Made by a program: the position numbers and the translations under genes. The notes beneath the pieces were generated by a model. The model saw only the letters and a program-made list of their open reading frames with translations. It was not told where the DNA came from and did no database searches. This document shows positions 9,888 to 20,667 of a DNA stretch of 64,000 nt, one piece after another; the first letter of the stretch is position 1, and each line of letters begins with the position of its first letter. The DNA is from Cerrena zonata (Eukaryota > Basidiomycota > Agaricomycetes > Polyporales > Cerrenaceae). The DNA is taken from positions 186,001 to 250,000 of the forward strand of contig JASBNA010000049.1 in NCBI GenBank assembly GCA_038087015.1, read 5' to 3'.

Positions 9888-11663
9888 ATGATGACTATTC
9901 CAAATGATGATCATTCTATTTCAGCAGATGATGCTGCTGCTGCTGTTGCTGCCGCCAACTCTGCAGTAGGTGTTGGACATTTACCGCAAATCAAAGATGA
10001 AGATGCTCTTCATCATCAATACGTTCAACACCATACAAATCATTATATGCCACCACCACCTCCAGGAGTAGGTGTTGTTGGGATTAACGGGATTAATGGT
10101 GTCACGGGAGTTAATGGGGTTGGTGTAGTTGGAGTTCATCATCCTCAAAGTACTCATCAATTTCCTCATACCGGTCATCTTCATAGTCCTTTACCTCATC
10201 AACATCATCCTCAACAACAACATCATCAACTGCATCATCTACCAACCCACCCTCAACAACAGCCCCAATTAACTCATCATTCTGCTCCTCCTGGTCCTTC
10301 TCATGATCCTGAAGACCAATTAAACGCTCAGTTAAGCCATCAATTAAGTCAACACGCTGCCGCTGCCGCTGCAGCAGCAGCTGCCGCCGGGGTTACTCCA
10401 ACTCATCAATTACAAACTCACCAATTACCAACCCATCAAGTTTCATCAGCCCCTCCAATTCCTCAACAACAACAACAGCAACAACATCCTCATCACTTCA
10501 TTCCTCATCAACCTTTACCAACTCATCCAAATTCAGTTTATACTCAACATCATCAATTACATTCTCAACAACCAACTCCTCAACAATTACATTCTCAACA
10601 ACACACTCCTCAACATACTCCTCAACCTTTGTCTACTAATCAATTACCTACCCATCACCAATTATCAGTTAATCCTCATCATCAACAATTACACCATCCT
10701 CAATTAAATCAAGCAGCTCAACACCATCTTGATATGTTAACTCAATCAGGTACCCCTACTAATGGTACTAATACTCCAAATGAAGATGAGTTATTAGATA
10801 ATACCGCTAGAAAAGTTGCCCCAAGATCAAGTGATTTATTTAGAGTTGGTCCTCAATTTAGTGAAACTAGAAACCATCAAGAAATTTATTGTAGAGGTAC
10901 TGATTTAGAAGTGATTCCAAATTTAGAAGCAAGAATTGATCGTGGATTTGAAGTTGGTGAAAATGGTACTTGGATCGGTTATAAAAGAAATTATTTTACT
11001 TTGGTTAGTTCTTTTAATTTTGAACATTTTAATTTTGATCGTTTTTTACAAAACAAATATTATACGTATGAAAAACTGAAAACTGAACATGGTGTTGATG
11101 TTGAAAGAAGAGTTGATATTAATTATTTCGCTATAAGATTAACTCCAAAATGTTCTGATGATGATGTTTCTATTAGCTTAGTTCAACATACTGCTAAAAG
11201 AGATAAAGGTCCTCAATTTCCTCCTCCAATTTATCCTGCTGTTCCTGGCTTATTACCTGAACATGAAGTTGTTAAAGCAAGTTGTAATAAAAGAAATGGT
11301 CAAAAAATTGAAAATATGAATAAAGTTTTCTACTTTGATCGTCAAAATTTTTATCAAAATAATAATTTAGATGAATTTAGAGATGATTCAATATTAAGAA
11401 ATTATCCTTCTGATTCAATTTCAAAAGTTGCTAGATTTGAAAGAATTCAATTCACTAGTTCAATTAGAGTTAAAGCTAGCTCAATGAATTCAAGATATTT
11501 CACTTTAGAAGTTGGTTTATTAGGTATTGTTCAAGATGAAAATAATCAAATTCAACCAATCTTATTAAGTTCAATCGAAACCCCTCCTTTAATCATTAGA
11601 GGTAGATCTCCTTCCAATTACCATAAAGATAGAACCTCTGGTTATAGAACTCAAGGTCAATAA
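9888..11663 (+). CDS. NDT80: NDT80 transcription factor (Ndt80/PhoG-like DNA-binding domain)
   Basis: The first half of this 591-residue protein is low complexity: poly-Ala (near residues 158-168) and long His/Gln/Pro/Thr stretches with repeats such as THQLPTHQ and QLHSQQ. The second half, about residues 305-585, is the Ndt80 immunoglobulin-fold DNA-binding domain, with family signatures RIDRGFEVGENGTWIGYKRN, NYFTLVSSFNF, SLVQHTAKRDKGPQF and IIRGRSPSNYHKDR. S. cerevisiae Ndt80 drives middle meiosis and has its domain near the N-terminus. The Candida orthologue controls biofilm formation, hyphal growth and azole-efflux genes, which is the likelier role here. Paralogues (REP1, RON1) exist, but overall conservation favours NDT80. 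The start is the first of two adjacent ATGs. Confidence 0.9.
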   Translation: MMTIPNDDHSISADDAAAAVAAANSAVGVGHLPQIKDEDALHHQYVQHHTNHYMPPPPPGVGVVGINGINGVTGVNGVGVVGVHHPQSTHQFPHTGHLHSPLPHQHHPQQQHHQLHHLPTHPQQQPQLTHHSAPPGPSHDPEDQLNAQLSHQLSQHAAAAAAAAAAAGVTPTHQLQTHQLPTHQVSSAPPIPQQQQQQQHPHHFIPHQPLPTHPNSVYTQHHQLHSQQPTPQQLHSQQHTPQHTPQPLSTNQLPTHHQLSVNPHHQQLHHPQLNQAAQHHLDMLTQSGTPTNGTNTPNEDELLDNTARKVAPRSSDLFRVGPQFSETRNHQEIYCRGTDLEVIPNLEARIDRGFEVGENGTWIGYKRNYFTLVSSFNFEHFNFDRFLQNKYYTYEKLKTEHGVDVERRVDINYFAIRLTPKCSDDDVSISLVQHTAKRDKGPQFPPPIYPAVPGLLPEHEVVKASCNKRNGQKIENMNKVFYFDRQNFYQNNNLDEFRDDSILRNYPSDSISKVARFERIQFTSSIRVKASSMNSRYFTLEVGLLGIVQDENNQIQPILLSSIETPPLIIRGRSPSNYHKDRTSGYRTQGQ

Positions 11664-12392
11664 TTATCGCCATCATCTCCTGTACTTTAGCCCTATAAAT
11701 AGTTTCCCTCATTATTGAAGCTTTTCATTCAAAAAAATTTCTGCCAAAACGTTAAAAAAAAAAAAATCACTCATAGTTGGATACCTTATATACTTAAAAG
11801 AATGAATATAGATCATACTCATGTTTTTTTGCCCTCATCTTGTTTTCTGTTGTTTTCCTTTTCCATTTCCTTTTTGCTTACTTTTATTTTAGTTTTTTTT
11901 TATCTGTTTGTTGTTCTATAATATCCCTTAATTGTTTGTTTTTATCCTTTAGTTAAAGTTAAGTTTTCACCCTATCCCTACACTCCGTATACACGTATAT
12001 ATATTAATATAAAGTTAAAACTATTTACATTTTGGAAACTTTTTGCAATCCTTTTCATATTTGCAATTTTTTGATTTTGTATTCTTCTCTGTCGCATCTA
12101 ATTTGCCGAACTTTTTTCCAGGATCACTCTCGTCCATAGAAGCAGCCGGGCTTATCTACTCCCGTATGGGAGTTGATAGTTGTCTGAGAAGAGTTCCCTT
12201 TAAGATCCAATCAAGTTCCTGGAAAGTATTGCAAAGAAAGAAAAAAAAAAAAAAAAAGAGAGCACGAAAGACTATCTCGAACCCCATAAATTGATCACAG
12301 AGGAAAAAAAAAACTGGAAGAATTCAACAGCGGGAGGATACTTCTTGTCACTACTTCTATATCTGTGTTGTTGGGAAGTCAAAGGATTGAGC
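11664..12392. other. Intergenic region between NDT80 and LEU5
   Basis: This 730-bp stretch holds the AT-rich NDT80 3' region and the LEU5 promoter. The LEU5 frame is open upstream to 12291, but the sequence before the ATG at 12393 does not resemble the carrier family. No RNA gene was seen. Confidence 0.4.
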
Positions 12393-13583
12393 ATGACGGA
12401 CAAGAGTGAGATACTAGTGACGGATAAGAAATCCTTTGGAATGATACCGAAGGCAAGGAACTACCAGTCCGATAGTCAAGATCGATGTAATGACCAATCT
12501 ACGCCGTTTGAACCAATAAGAATCATTGATAAACAAAGTCTAGAGTATGTTTTTAGATCAGGAATAGCGGGGGGAATAGCGGGAAGTGCAGCTAAGACAT
12601 TGATTGCACCATTAGATAGAATCAAAATTTTATTTCAAACATCGAATCCGGAATTTATTAAGTATCGAGGTACTATGTCAGGATTAGTTAAAGCTGGTAA
12701 TAAAATATTAAAAAATGATGGGTTTGCTGGTTTATTTCAAGGACACTCTGTTACATTACTTAGAATATTTCCGTATGCTGCTATAAAGTTTGTTGCATAC
12801 GAGCAAATTAGAACTTTATTAATACCAAATGATAATTACGAGACTGCATCAAGAAGATTCTTAGCTGGTTCATTAAGTGGATTGTCTAGTGTTTTCTTCA
12901 CTTATCCATTAGATTTGATTAGAGTTAGACTAGCATTCGAAACAAAACATTTACATCCAAATAATGCTCCAAATAGAAAAATATCGTCCATTATAATGAA
13001 TGTTTATAAAGAAAAACCACCTCATAGAATAAATGATCCATATTGGATTAAATTTTTAAGAGAAAAATTACCTCAACCTTTAATATCAATTTCAAATTTT
13101 TATAGAGGTTATGCTCCTACAATTTTAGGTATGATACCTTATGCGGGAGTTTCGTTTTATACCCATGATTTGATTCATGATATTTTCCGTTCAAATCTCA
13201 TATCGAAATACACTGTTAAAGATCAAAACTCTCCAGGCTCTAGAATCATCAAGAAATCAAAGGATAATACCGAACATGTTAATTCGAGAGATTCAAGAGT
13301 TCCTTTGAAAGCTTATGCTCAATTAATAGCTGGTGGGTTATCAGGTATGTGTTCCCAAACTGCAGCATATCCTTTTGAAGTGATTCGTAGAAGAATGCAA
13401 GTCGGTGGTGCAGTTAACCAAGGTAGATTCTTATCTTTTAGAAGTACAGTTGGGTTGGTTTATAAAGAAATGGGATTTAAAGGTTTTTTCGTTGGTTTAA
13501 GTATTGGTTATATTAAGGTTATCCCAATGAGTGCTTGTTCATTTTACGTTTACGAAAGAGCTAAAGTATTACTAGGTATTTAG
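12393..13583 (+). CDS. LEU5: Mitochondrial carrier, LEU5-type (coenzyme A import)
   Basis: The 396-residue product has the three repeats of the mitochondrial carrier family, each with its Px[D/E]xx[K/R] signature: APLDRIKILFQ, YPLDLIRVRLAF and YPFEVIRRRMQV. The second half of repeat 2 is followed by an insert of about 35 charged residues (SRIIKKSKDNTEHVNSRDSR). Repeats GLFQGHSVTLLRIFPYAAIK and YRGYAPTILGMIPYAGVSFY match the Leu5/Graves-disease-carrier subfamily, needed for CoA accumulation in the mitochondrial matrix. The start at 12393 (MTDKSEIL) was chosen over an upstream ATG at 12291 because the intervening 34 residues look non-homologous. The gene is convergent with the DUF1279 gene, 181 bp away. 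Confidence 0.85.
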   Translation: MTDKSEILVTDKKSFGMIPKARNYQSDSQDRCNDQSTPFEPIRIIDKQSLEYVFRSGIAGGIAGSAAKTLIAPLDRIKILFQTSNPEFIKYRGTMSGLVKAGNKILKNDGFAGLFQGHSVTLLRIFPYAAIKFVAYEQIRTLLIPNDNYETASRRFLAGSLSGLSSVFFTYPLDLIRVRLAFETKHLHPNNAPNRKISSIIMNVYKEKPPHRINDPYWIKFLREKLPQPLISISNFYRGYAPTILGMIPYAGVSFYTHDLIHDIFRSNLISKYTVKDQNSPGSRIIKKSKDNTEHVNSRDSRVPLKAYAQLIAGGLSGMCSQTAAYPFEVIRRRMQVGGAVNQGRFLSFRSTVGLVYKEMGFKGFFVGLSIGYIKVIPMSACSFYVYERAKVLLGI

Positions 13584-13764
13584 TCATACCGTTTGTTGTC
13601 ATGTTTTTACGTTATGTTTTATTCTGTGATGTTATGTTCTATTTTTTGTTTTTTCTTAGTCTACTTCTTTACTTTATATATTTATTTATTTATTCTATAC
13701 ATATCAGTTCTCTTTCCAAAAACATAAGTCATATATTATTGTCTATTTACAAGTATGAGATTCT

Positions 13765-14439
13765 TTAGAAAAACCAACTAAACCACTTTCTCTTTTTAGT
13801 AGCTTTGGTACCAAATTTTGGATTGGATGCAGTTATATCCTTAACTGTATTTTTAGCTAAAGTAGCAGTAGCTGCTAATTTGTCAGTACCGATCTTAAAC
13901 CCCCAATTTCTTAATATCTTGACAATACCGGGTGTTATTGCAGCAGTAATTGGTAATCTAATGAAAATTAAAGATTTATGAATCCCATAGGCTATGGCAA
14001 ACTCGGTCCATGAAAATTGACTTGAAATATAAGAAAGCATACTTTGGTCTTCTGGATTCTTTTGATCATTGGATTGATCAACTTCTTCTTGGATCTTATT
14101 TATTTCTTGCATCTTTGATAATTCGTCATCACTTTTACCAAATCCAAAAAATTGCTTGACCTTATTCTCAAGTCTTTGAATCTCTTCTTGTCCCATTGAA
14201 TGAACAACAACATAACATATAGGTAAATCAACTGCCGTCAATAATAAATAAACACCCAATGCTGAATAACCGTATTCTTTCATCAAAGCTTTCATACCAG
14301 TTGGTTTTTTCCCACTAGGATTTGGTTCAGTCTTAATGCTGGATTGAAATCTTTTGAAGATGGGACTTCTTGGACGAGTCATAATTCTCGAGACTGGTCC
14401 GCTACGCAAACTTCTCAACATAAGATTTGGCTTGAACAT
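13765..14439 (-). CDS. DUF1279 (FAM210-like) mitochondrial membrane protein, NAT2/FMP10 type
   Basis: The 224-residue product starts with a basic, Arg/Ser-rich presequence (MFKPNLMLRSLRSGPVSRIM), typical of mitochondrial import. The DUF1279 domain follows: GMKALMKEYGYSALGVYLLLTAVDLPICY opens it, and SWTEFAIAYGIHKSLIFIRLP followed by TAAITPGIVKILRNWGFKIG closes it. Two hydrophobic segments fit inner-membrane helices, with a charged, coiled-coil-like linker between them (about residues 90-140). S. cerevisiae has two such proteins, Nat2 and Fmp10, of unclear biochemical role. The start was moved from an upstream GTG to the first ATG at 14439. Confidence 0.75.
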   Translation of the reverse strand: MFKPNLMLRSLRSGPVSRIMTRPRSPIFKRFQSSIKTEPNPSGKKPTGMKALMKEYGYSALGVYLLLTAVDLPICYVVVHSMGQEEIQRLENKVKQFFGFGKSDDELSKMQEINKIQEEVDQSNDQKNPEDQSMLSYISSQFSWTEFAIAYGIHKSLIFIRLPITAAITPGIVKILRNWGFKIGTDKLAATATLAKNTVKDITASNPKFGTKATKKRKWFSWFF

Positions 14440-14622
14440 TTTCCGAAACGTAGTTTGCTTCTGTTTCACTTCAATTAAGTATATCTTCGGGACTATTGGG
14501 GATGATGGCGTTCGATAATTTTTTCATTCGCTTGTTTCGCTCACCTTTTTTTTTCTTCCTCAATTTTATTAGGACTACAAAAAGATGCAAAAAAATGAAG
14601 TAATGAGGTCTATTGAAGCTAT

Positions 14623-15962
14623 TTAACGAAATTGAGAGTAGAAATGCTCTTCTGCAAATCTTTGTTTGACTTTCTTGATGACTTCCGGAGAATAAACGTC
14701 TTCTAATTTTTCGTCACCTTTCAAAATTTTTTCTTCGTGTCTTTTTTGTTCGTCTTTGGTCATAATCACAATGTTTTGGTAGTTCAATTCTTTGGAAGGA
14801 TCCCATCTACTCAAGGTAAGCCTGGTTGAGTAGTTGGAAATTGGGGACTTACCATGGAAGACTTCTTCCAAGATGTAGCTGACGTCGTTCAAGGAGATTG
14901 GCATTCTTTGATCCAAGTAACCCAAACGGCTTTGTTGACCAGCCAAACTTTGTAATATACCGTCGTAGATCTTATATCTGTTTTTACCTTCAATAGGTTC
15001 CACTGGATAGCCGGAAATCAGGGTGATTAAGTATGTAGCAATGGTGAGACCAAACATACCTGGCATAGTACCTAAAACTGGAAGGATTCTGACTCTGAAG
15101 TTTTGTAACGCGGCCAATTGTTCGACTTCACCTTTCAGTATTTCTTCATTTGTTAATGGTAACAATTGAGCTTTTCTTGGATCAGGTTTTTCTGCACTGA
15201 ATACGACGGGGATACTGGTGATTATACCCTTTTTCTTTAAACGGATACGAACAGATCTAGATAATGGGTCTTCCTCAGTTTTGGATATGTCTGATATATT
15301 GATTCTAGTGGGGTCTGATTTGCATGCTGCTCCACCCGACGAAATAACGGGTAATTGGTTTTCATAACAAAAACTTAATAAGTCAACTTTAGTATCGATA
15401 TTATCAATACAGTCCACGATATACGTTGGTTGGAAGTCATCACCAAAATCGATTCTTGTGCCGAGGCTAGATTCCATAACTGATTTTTGGTTTCAATCTT
15501 AATCCACGGAGCAATTTGCAATAAATGGTTTCTCAAACAGTCCACTTTTGAAATCCCAACATCCTGCAAAGTGGCAACGGCGTGTCTGTTTAAAGAGCTA
15601 AGCGAAACCTGATCGAAGTCGATTATTCTGATCTTACCCACACCCGATCTAACCAACATCGTACTCACCCACGATCCAACTCCTCCTGCTCCCACAATAA
15701 CAATGTTTTGGTTCCTGACCTTGTCCATACCTTCAGGCGATAAGAACGCATAGTTTCTTGCCAACTGCTCTTGAATAAGCTCTTCCGAATACTCGGTATT
15801 AGTCTCTTGGATTAACTTTCTTTGTGGGGTGCTTGATGAAGACGATGAGCCAGCCTTATCTCGTTGTGAAGAACGGTATTGGTGCAACGCTTCAACGGCT
15901 CCTGCAGTCACCACCGCGGTGGCCGCTACCGCAAGCCAGATCTTAGTTCCGACAGACGTCAT
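14623..15962 (-). CDS. TCD1: tRNA threonylcarbamoyladenosine dehydratase (TCD1/TCD2), one frameshift
   Basis: This is an E1-like enzyme that cyclises t6A37 of ANN-decoding tRNAs to ct6A, anchored in the mitochondrial outer membrane. An N-terminal hydrophobic segment (KIWLAVAATAVVTAGAVEAL) is followed by the nucleotide-binding loop VIVGAGGVGSW, then DFDQVSLSSLNRHAVAT; after the break come YIVDCIDNIDTK and SSGGAACKSDPTRINISDIS. The frame that starts at 15962 and the one ending at 14623 belong to one protein but are out of phase. The switch lies between the NQLW codons (ending at 15474) and the IDFGDD codons (beginning at 15453). One missing base restores a 446-residue product. No intron signals are present, so this is a sequencing error or a recent null allele. 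Confidence 0.85.
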
Positions 15963-16143
15963 GACTGATAATAGTTACTCTTTACAAAGGTTGAAAATTT
16001 TTTGTTCTTCATTTCTTTTTAAGGTCTTTTTTTTTGTCTCGTTTGTTAGCGATTTGGCTACATACAGGTCTATGAGATGAGAAGAGTTTTGCAACTTTAC
16101 AGTTAATTACAAGACGAAGAAATAAAGTACATTAGAGTATAAG

Positions 16144-16899
<756 letters not shown>

Positions 16900-17006
16900 T
16901 CAAATCCTTTAACTGAAGACTTTGTAGACTCAGTTAAAAATTTTCTCTATATAAGAATTAAAATTTTGACTGACCCGTGCACCAGGCATATCAATATCAA
17001 CATATA

Positions 17007-17012
17007 ACGCGT
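17007..17012. promoter_or_regulatory. MluI cell-cycle box (ACGCGT) before PSF3
   Basis: ACGCGT lies 58 bp upstream of the PSF3 ATG in the short divergent promoter shared with TAE1. The MBF factor binds this hexamer to activate G1/S genes, and GINS/replication genes are typical targets. The assignment is inferred from sequence and context. Confidence 0.6.
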
Positions 17013-17069
17013 TTGGTTCAAAGCATTATAAACATTTAATACAATCTTTTCAGAGTTGGGGATACAGAG

Positions 17070-17603
17070 ATGCCTAATAACTACTACGATCTAGATGATA
17101 TTCTAGCAGATGCAGAGAAACTTCCTTGCCGGTTTGAGTTGACTGTGCCTGGATTAGGATACTTAGAAGGGAATCCAGGGAAGTCGATTAAGAAAGATAC
17201 TAAGCTTGAATTACCTTTATGGATGGCCGAGTTCTTAGCTACGTGTTTAATAATGGGTGATGAGAGCCCGAGTTTCATACGGTTAGAGGAGCCAGACTTC
17301 CTCAACCCGAAAGTTTTAAACGCCATCAAGTCCAATGCAACAAGCGTTGATATACATTCCATTTTACCTAATTTTTATAAATTGATTGAAAAATGGAGTA
17401 CAATGTTTGGAAATACCGAGTTAATTGAAATAACGATGCAAATGTTGAATGAGAGGTCTTTTGAAATCAACAACTACGCTAGTAATACCAATAAAAACAT
17501 CAATAGTAATTTTTTATTTTCATTAGATGAATTCGAAAAATATTTATTCAAGGTAACAACTGAAAATAATAAACACATGAGAAGATGGATAAATGAAGAT
17601 TAG
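17070..17603 (+). CDS. PSF3: GINS complex subunit Psf3
   Basis: The 177-residue product starts with the conserved MPNNYYDLDDILADAEKLPCRF (read as two parts, MPNNYYDLDDILADAEK and LPCRF) followed by PGLGYLEG, then LELPLWMAEFLA, the hallmark of Psf3 N-termini. The C-terminal helical part contains FYKLIEKWSTMFGN and the terminal FDEFEKYLFK-like segment LDEFEKYLFKVT. GINS (Sld5-Psf1-Psf2-Psf3) is part of the CMG helicase at replication forks. The length agrees with fungal Psf3. An ACGCGT box upstream fits G1/S-regulated transcription. Confidence 0.9.
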   Translation: MPNNYYDLDDILADAEKLPCRFELTVPGLGYLEGNPGKSIKKDTKLELPLWMAEFLATCLIMGDESPSFIRLEEPDFLNPKVLNAIKSNATSVDIHSILPNFYKLIEKWSTMFGNTELIEITMQMLNERSFEINNYASNTNKNINSNFLFSLDEFEKYLFKVTTENNKHMRRWINED

Positions 17604-17777
17604 AGAGTGATCCCATGTTTACGATTCCAATGATTTTTTTGTAGTAATATACATACTGTTTAATAATTCTATAATGTATTAAAAGACATTTACCGGTCTA
17701 TAAAGTATTAAATATAAAGCAAAGTCTATAAGCGAGGATGGAAGAATTGAAAGTGAAAATCAAACTAAATGTATTAA

Positions 17778-19978
17778 TTAATTATTGGACTTTTGATCCA
17801 GATTTTCCAGAATTTTGATATTTTGGTTACTTTCATTATTGTCATTATGGCCACTGTTATTCTTATCATCACTGTTGTTCTTGTCATCATTGTTCTTATC
17901 ATTGTTCTTATTATCGTTCTTATTATCATTTTTATTATCATTATTACCATCACCACCCTTATTAGGATCCATTTGATTGGCAGGTGGTGGAGGTGGAGGT
18001 GGCTGCCAATGAGTACCCAATTTTTGTTGTTCATCACCATAATCAGAACAAAATTGTACTGAGCTCTTTAAAGAACAATCAACTACATCATCGGTATAGC
18101 CAACAGCTTTATTGAAATCCATAAAGCTGGTAGATTCCATCAAACCTTTCAATAAATTTTTGATATGAATAGTATGAATAGTAGCATCAGCAACCGATAA
18201 AGATAAAGTTAAATAATCTTCAATGATAGGTTTACCTTTACGATCAGTAAAGCCTTTAGCAACCCAGGAGCTAATACCATTTGGAATTAAAGCGTTTGGA
18301 TCTTTTGGAGCGCATTGGACTTCAGGTATAGTCCAACCATCCACTGGAATATTAAAAGAAGTGAAAGAACTTAATTGACTAATCTTGAAATCATCTTCTT
18401 CTCTAGACAAGACCGCCAAGTTCGGACGATACATATCTTTACCACAACCACAAGCTTTAATATGAGCTCTAGCAAACCCAATCCAAATCTCATGATTCGA
18501 ATTAATATCTGCAAATTTAGAAGGTAATAATTGATTAAGACTAATCATTTCAGTACCACCTCTTAAAGGACCAACATCGGTATTAGCATCAATTTTAGCA
18601 CTACGTTTATAGTCAAAAGTACAAATACTTTCACCGTTATCATTGAAGTTAGTCAAAGGACATTTTAAAATTTCCAAATTTGACCAACGGTAAATGAAAT
18701 AAACAAATTTATCATGATCGTTATGGTTTTGTAAACGATCTTTAATACTGATAAAGGGGTCCAATTTTTTTGAACTTCTAATCGATCAGAATTTTCTCTT
18801 CTTAATTCAACAACTTTATTATAAACCAAGTTATCATATTTAGGGTCTGAAAATCCATTAAGGTTAGTTTTGCCCATTTGAAATTGGAACGGCCAACTAA
18901 TAAACATTGAACGGTAATAATTAAACTTCAATTTCATTTCTTGTTCAGTAATACTTTGTTTTCTATTTAAAACCCGATGATAAGCATTGAAAATGATCAA
19001 GGGTTCTTCAATGCCATACTCATTTTTGGTCAACAAGATTCTTGGATCTTCTGGACCGTAGAATCTTTTCCTGGTATACTTTGTATCGTGATAAAAGGGA
19101 ATTGGTAAGAAATTTGGAAATTTCATATTTTTATAAACTTGTTCATGATTTCCCCCTGGATTAACGGTTGGAATAATCAATTCAACGTCTTTTAATTCAT
19201 TCCAATTTTCATCAAAGATTTGAGCATAAGTTAAACTCAAGTTAGGAGCTTTTTTATAGCCAATAGAGCTATACAAGGCTCTACTGATCATAAAATGAAC
19301 CCCGTATTGTTCCAACCAAACCGAGGTTCCAGCAAATTTAAACCAATGTTTTTCAATAGTTTTTTCATCAATTTGTTTTTGTAAGTCATTTTTGAAAAAA
19401 GGTTGCAATTCTCTAAAAGCATCATCATTTTGTAACTGGTTAATAAGAATCCTCACCATCTGTTCCATACCATCGTCGAATTTTGTATAGGGAGAAATTT
19501 CCAATTGAACATCTTTAGTCAAACTGGAACATTGATTGAGATCCGATTTCAAATCCTTAACCGAGTCATACATCGATAAGTTATATGGTTTATAATCTTC
19601 ATTTTTGATTTTCTTGGTCAATGCAGACGAAGACCCTCTATATTTGAAAACATGTTCAACCTCTTCTTTAATGCTAGAACTAGCAAAGTAGTCGTTGAAA
19701 TAGTCTTTCAAATCTTTATAGGTCGAATGTTCAAAATCACGAGGGAAAATGATATTCGTATCGTTTGAAGGGTAATAGCTCAACAGTTTCACCAGACTCA
19801 CTCCTGGTTTAGCCTTTTGACTTGAATAATAACTATAATTGGTATTGATCTTGTCAATAACCGTTTCATGAATCCCCGTATAGTTATTCACACTAATGAT
19901 AGTGAAAACTAAGAGGATCCCAAATACAAGGTAATGAAACCTGCGTTTATTGGGAACAGCCGGTAAGTACTTGATCAT
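17778..19978 (-). CDS. Beta-mannosyltransferase (BMT/WRY family, DUF3589), one frameshift
   Basis: This family (CAZy GT91) adds beta-1,2-linked mannose to cell-wall phosphopeptidomannan and phospholipomannan in Candida and relatives. The protein is type II: a short N-tail, a membrane anchor (FHYLVFGILLVFTIISV, about residues 14-30) and a luminal domain with FYGPEDPRILL, RSMFISWPFQFQMGKTN and, after the break, GFARAHIKACGCGKDMYRPN. Two frames (17778-18764 and 18665-19978) join at the minus-strand C-run 18756-18759: adding one C carries NWTP into FISIKDR, giving about 733 residues. The C-terminus is unusual: poly-Pro, then about 70 residues of Asn/Asp/Lys repeats (NDNKNDNKNDNKNNDKNN). Several paralogues exist in Candida, so no specific BMT number is given. 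Confidence 0.8.
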
Positions 19979-20667
19979 GTTGCTAGAGAAATCGGAAAGA
20001 AGATAAGAAACAGTATTTCAAAAAATTTCAAAGTTTGGAGCAAGTTCCCTTGGTTTTATTCTACTACAAAATATTTCAAATCCTAAAGCAGAATGAAAGC
20101 ACACGCTCCTTCAGCAAACTACTGAAAACGTTTTTATTATCCCATTTTTCTTTTTTGGCCATTTTACCTTTCATACCTACTAAAGTGGCTGTAGTCTTAA
20201 GCAATAAAGCATTAGCAAAGCAAATGAATATTTTAGATAAAAATATCCATCGGGCTACAAACATGTTTTTGCGGTGCACAGCAGCACACGACCCAAGCTG
20301 TCAAAGCAAATCCATGCCAGGGCCCCGAGTGCTTGCCAGACTTAAAGAATGCAAAGCCATGGTTTGTTGATATGGTTTCTTTATAAGGTAGTTGTACCTG
20401 AATAGCCATTTGTACTCGTCTCGATTACTATTCAAATTGAGGGCAATGTTCATTGTCAAAGTGGCGATGATCCACCGGGGATTTTACTTCTGCCGAGCCC
20501 CTCAGGTTTTTCAGCTGCAAACACCAGTTCACCAGAGAAGGTTTTGATAAGCTAACACGTTGATGGGTTATGATCAAATATTGAATGATCTGGTTGTACT
20601 TTGGAGAGATTACAGATAGGTAAACAGACGTAAGGAAGAACAATGTATATTGATTTCTTAGCAAAGT
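19979..20667. other. Intergenic region between ARG3 and the mannosyltransferase
   Basis: This 690-bp stretch is the mannosyltransferase promoter and the ARG3 3' flank. Short ORFs on both strands overlap one another and have no recognisable content. Confidence 0.4.

Noticed and set aside
12291..12392. N-terminal extension of LEU5
   Set aside because: The extra 34 residues are hydrophobic and non-homologous; the ATG at 12393 is a better start.
15451..15476. Intron or programmed frameshift in TCD1
   Set aside because: No GT..AG pair with branch site fits in this interval, and the known yeast slippery heptamer is absent.
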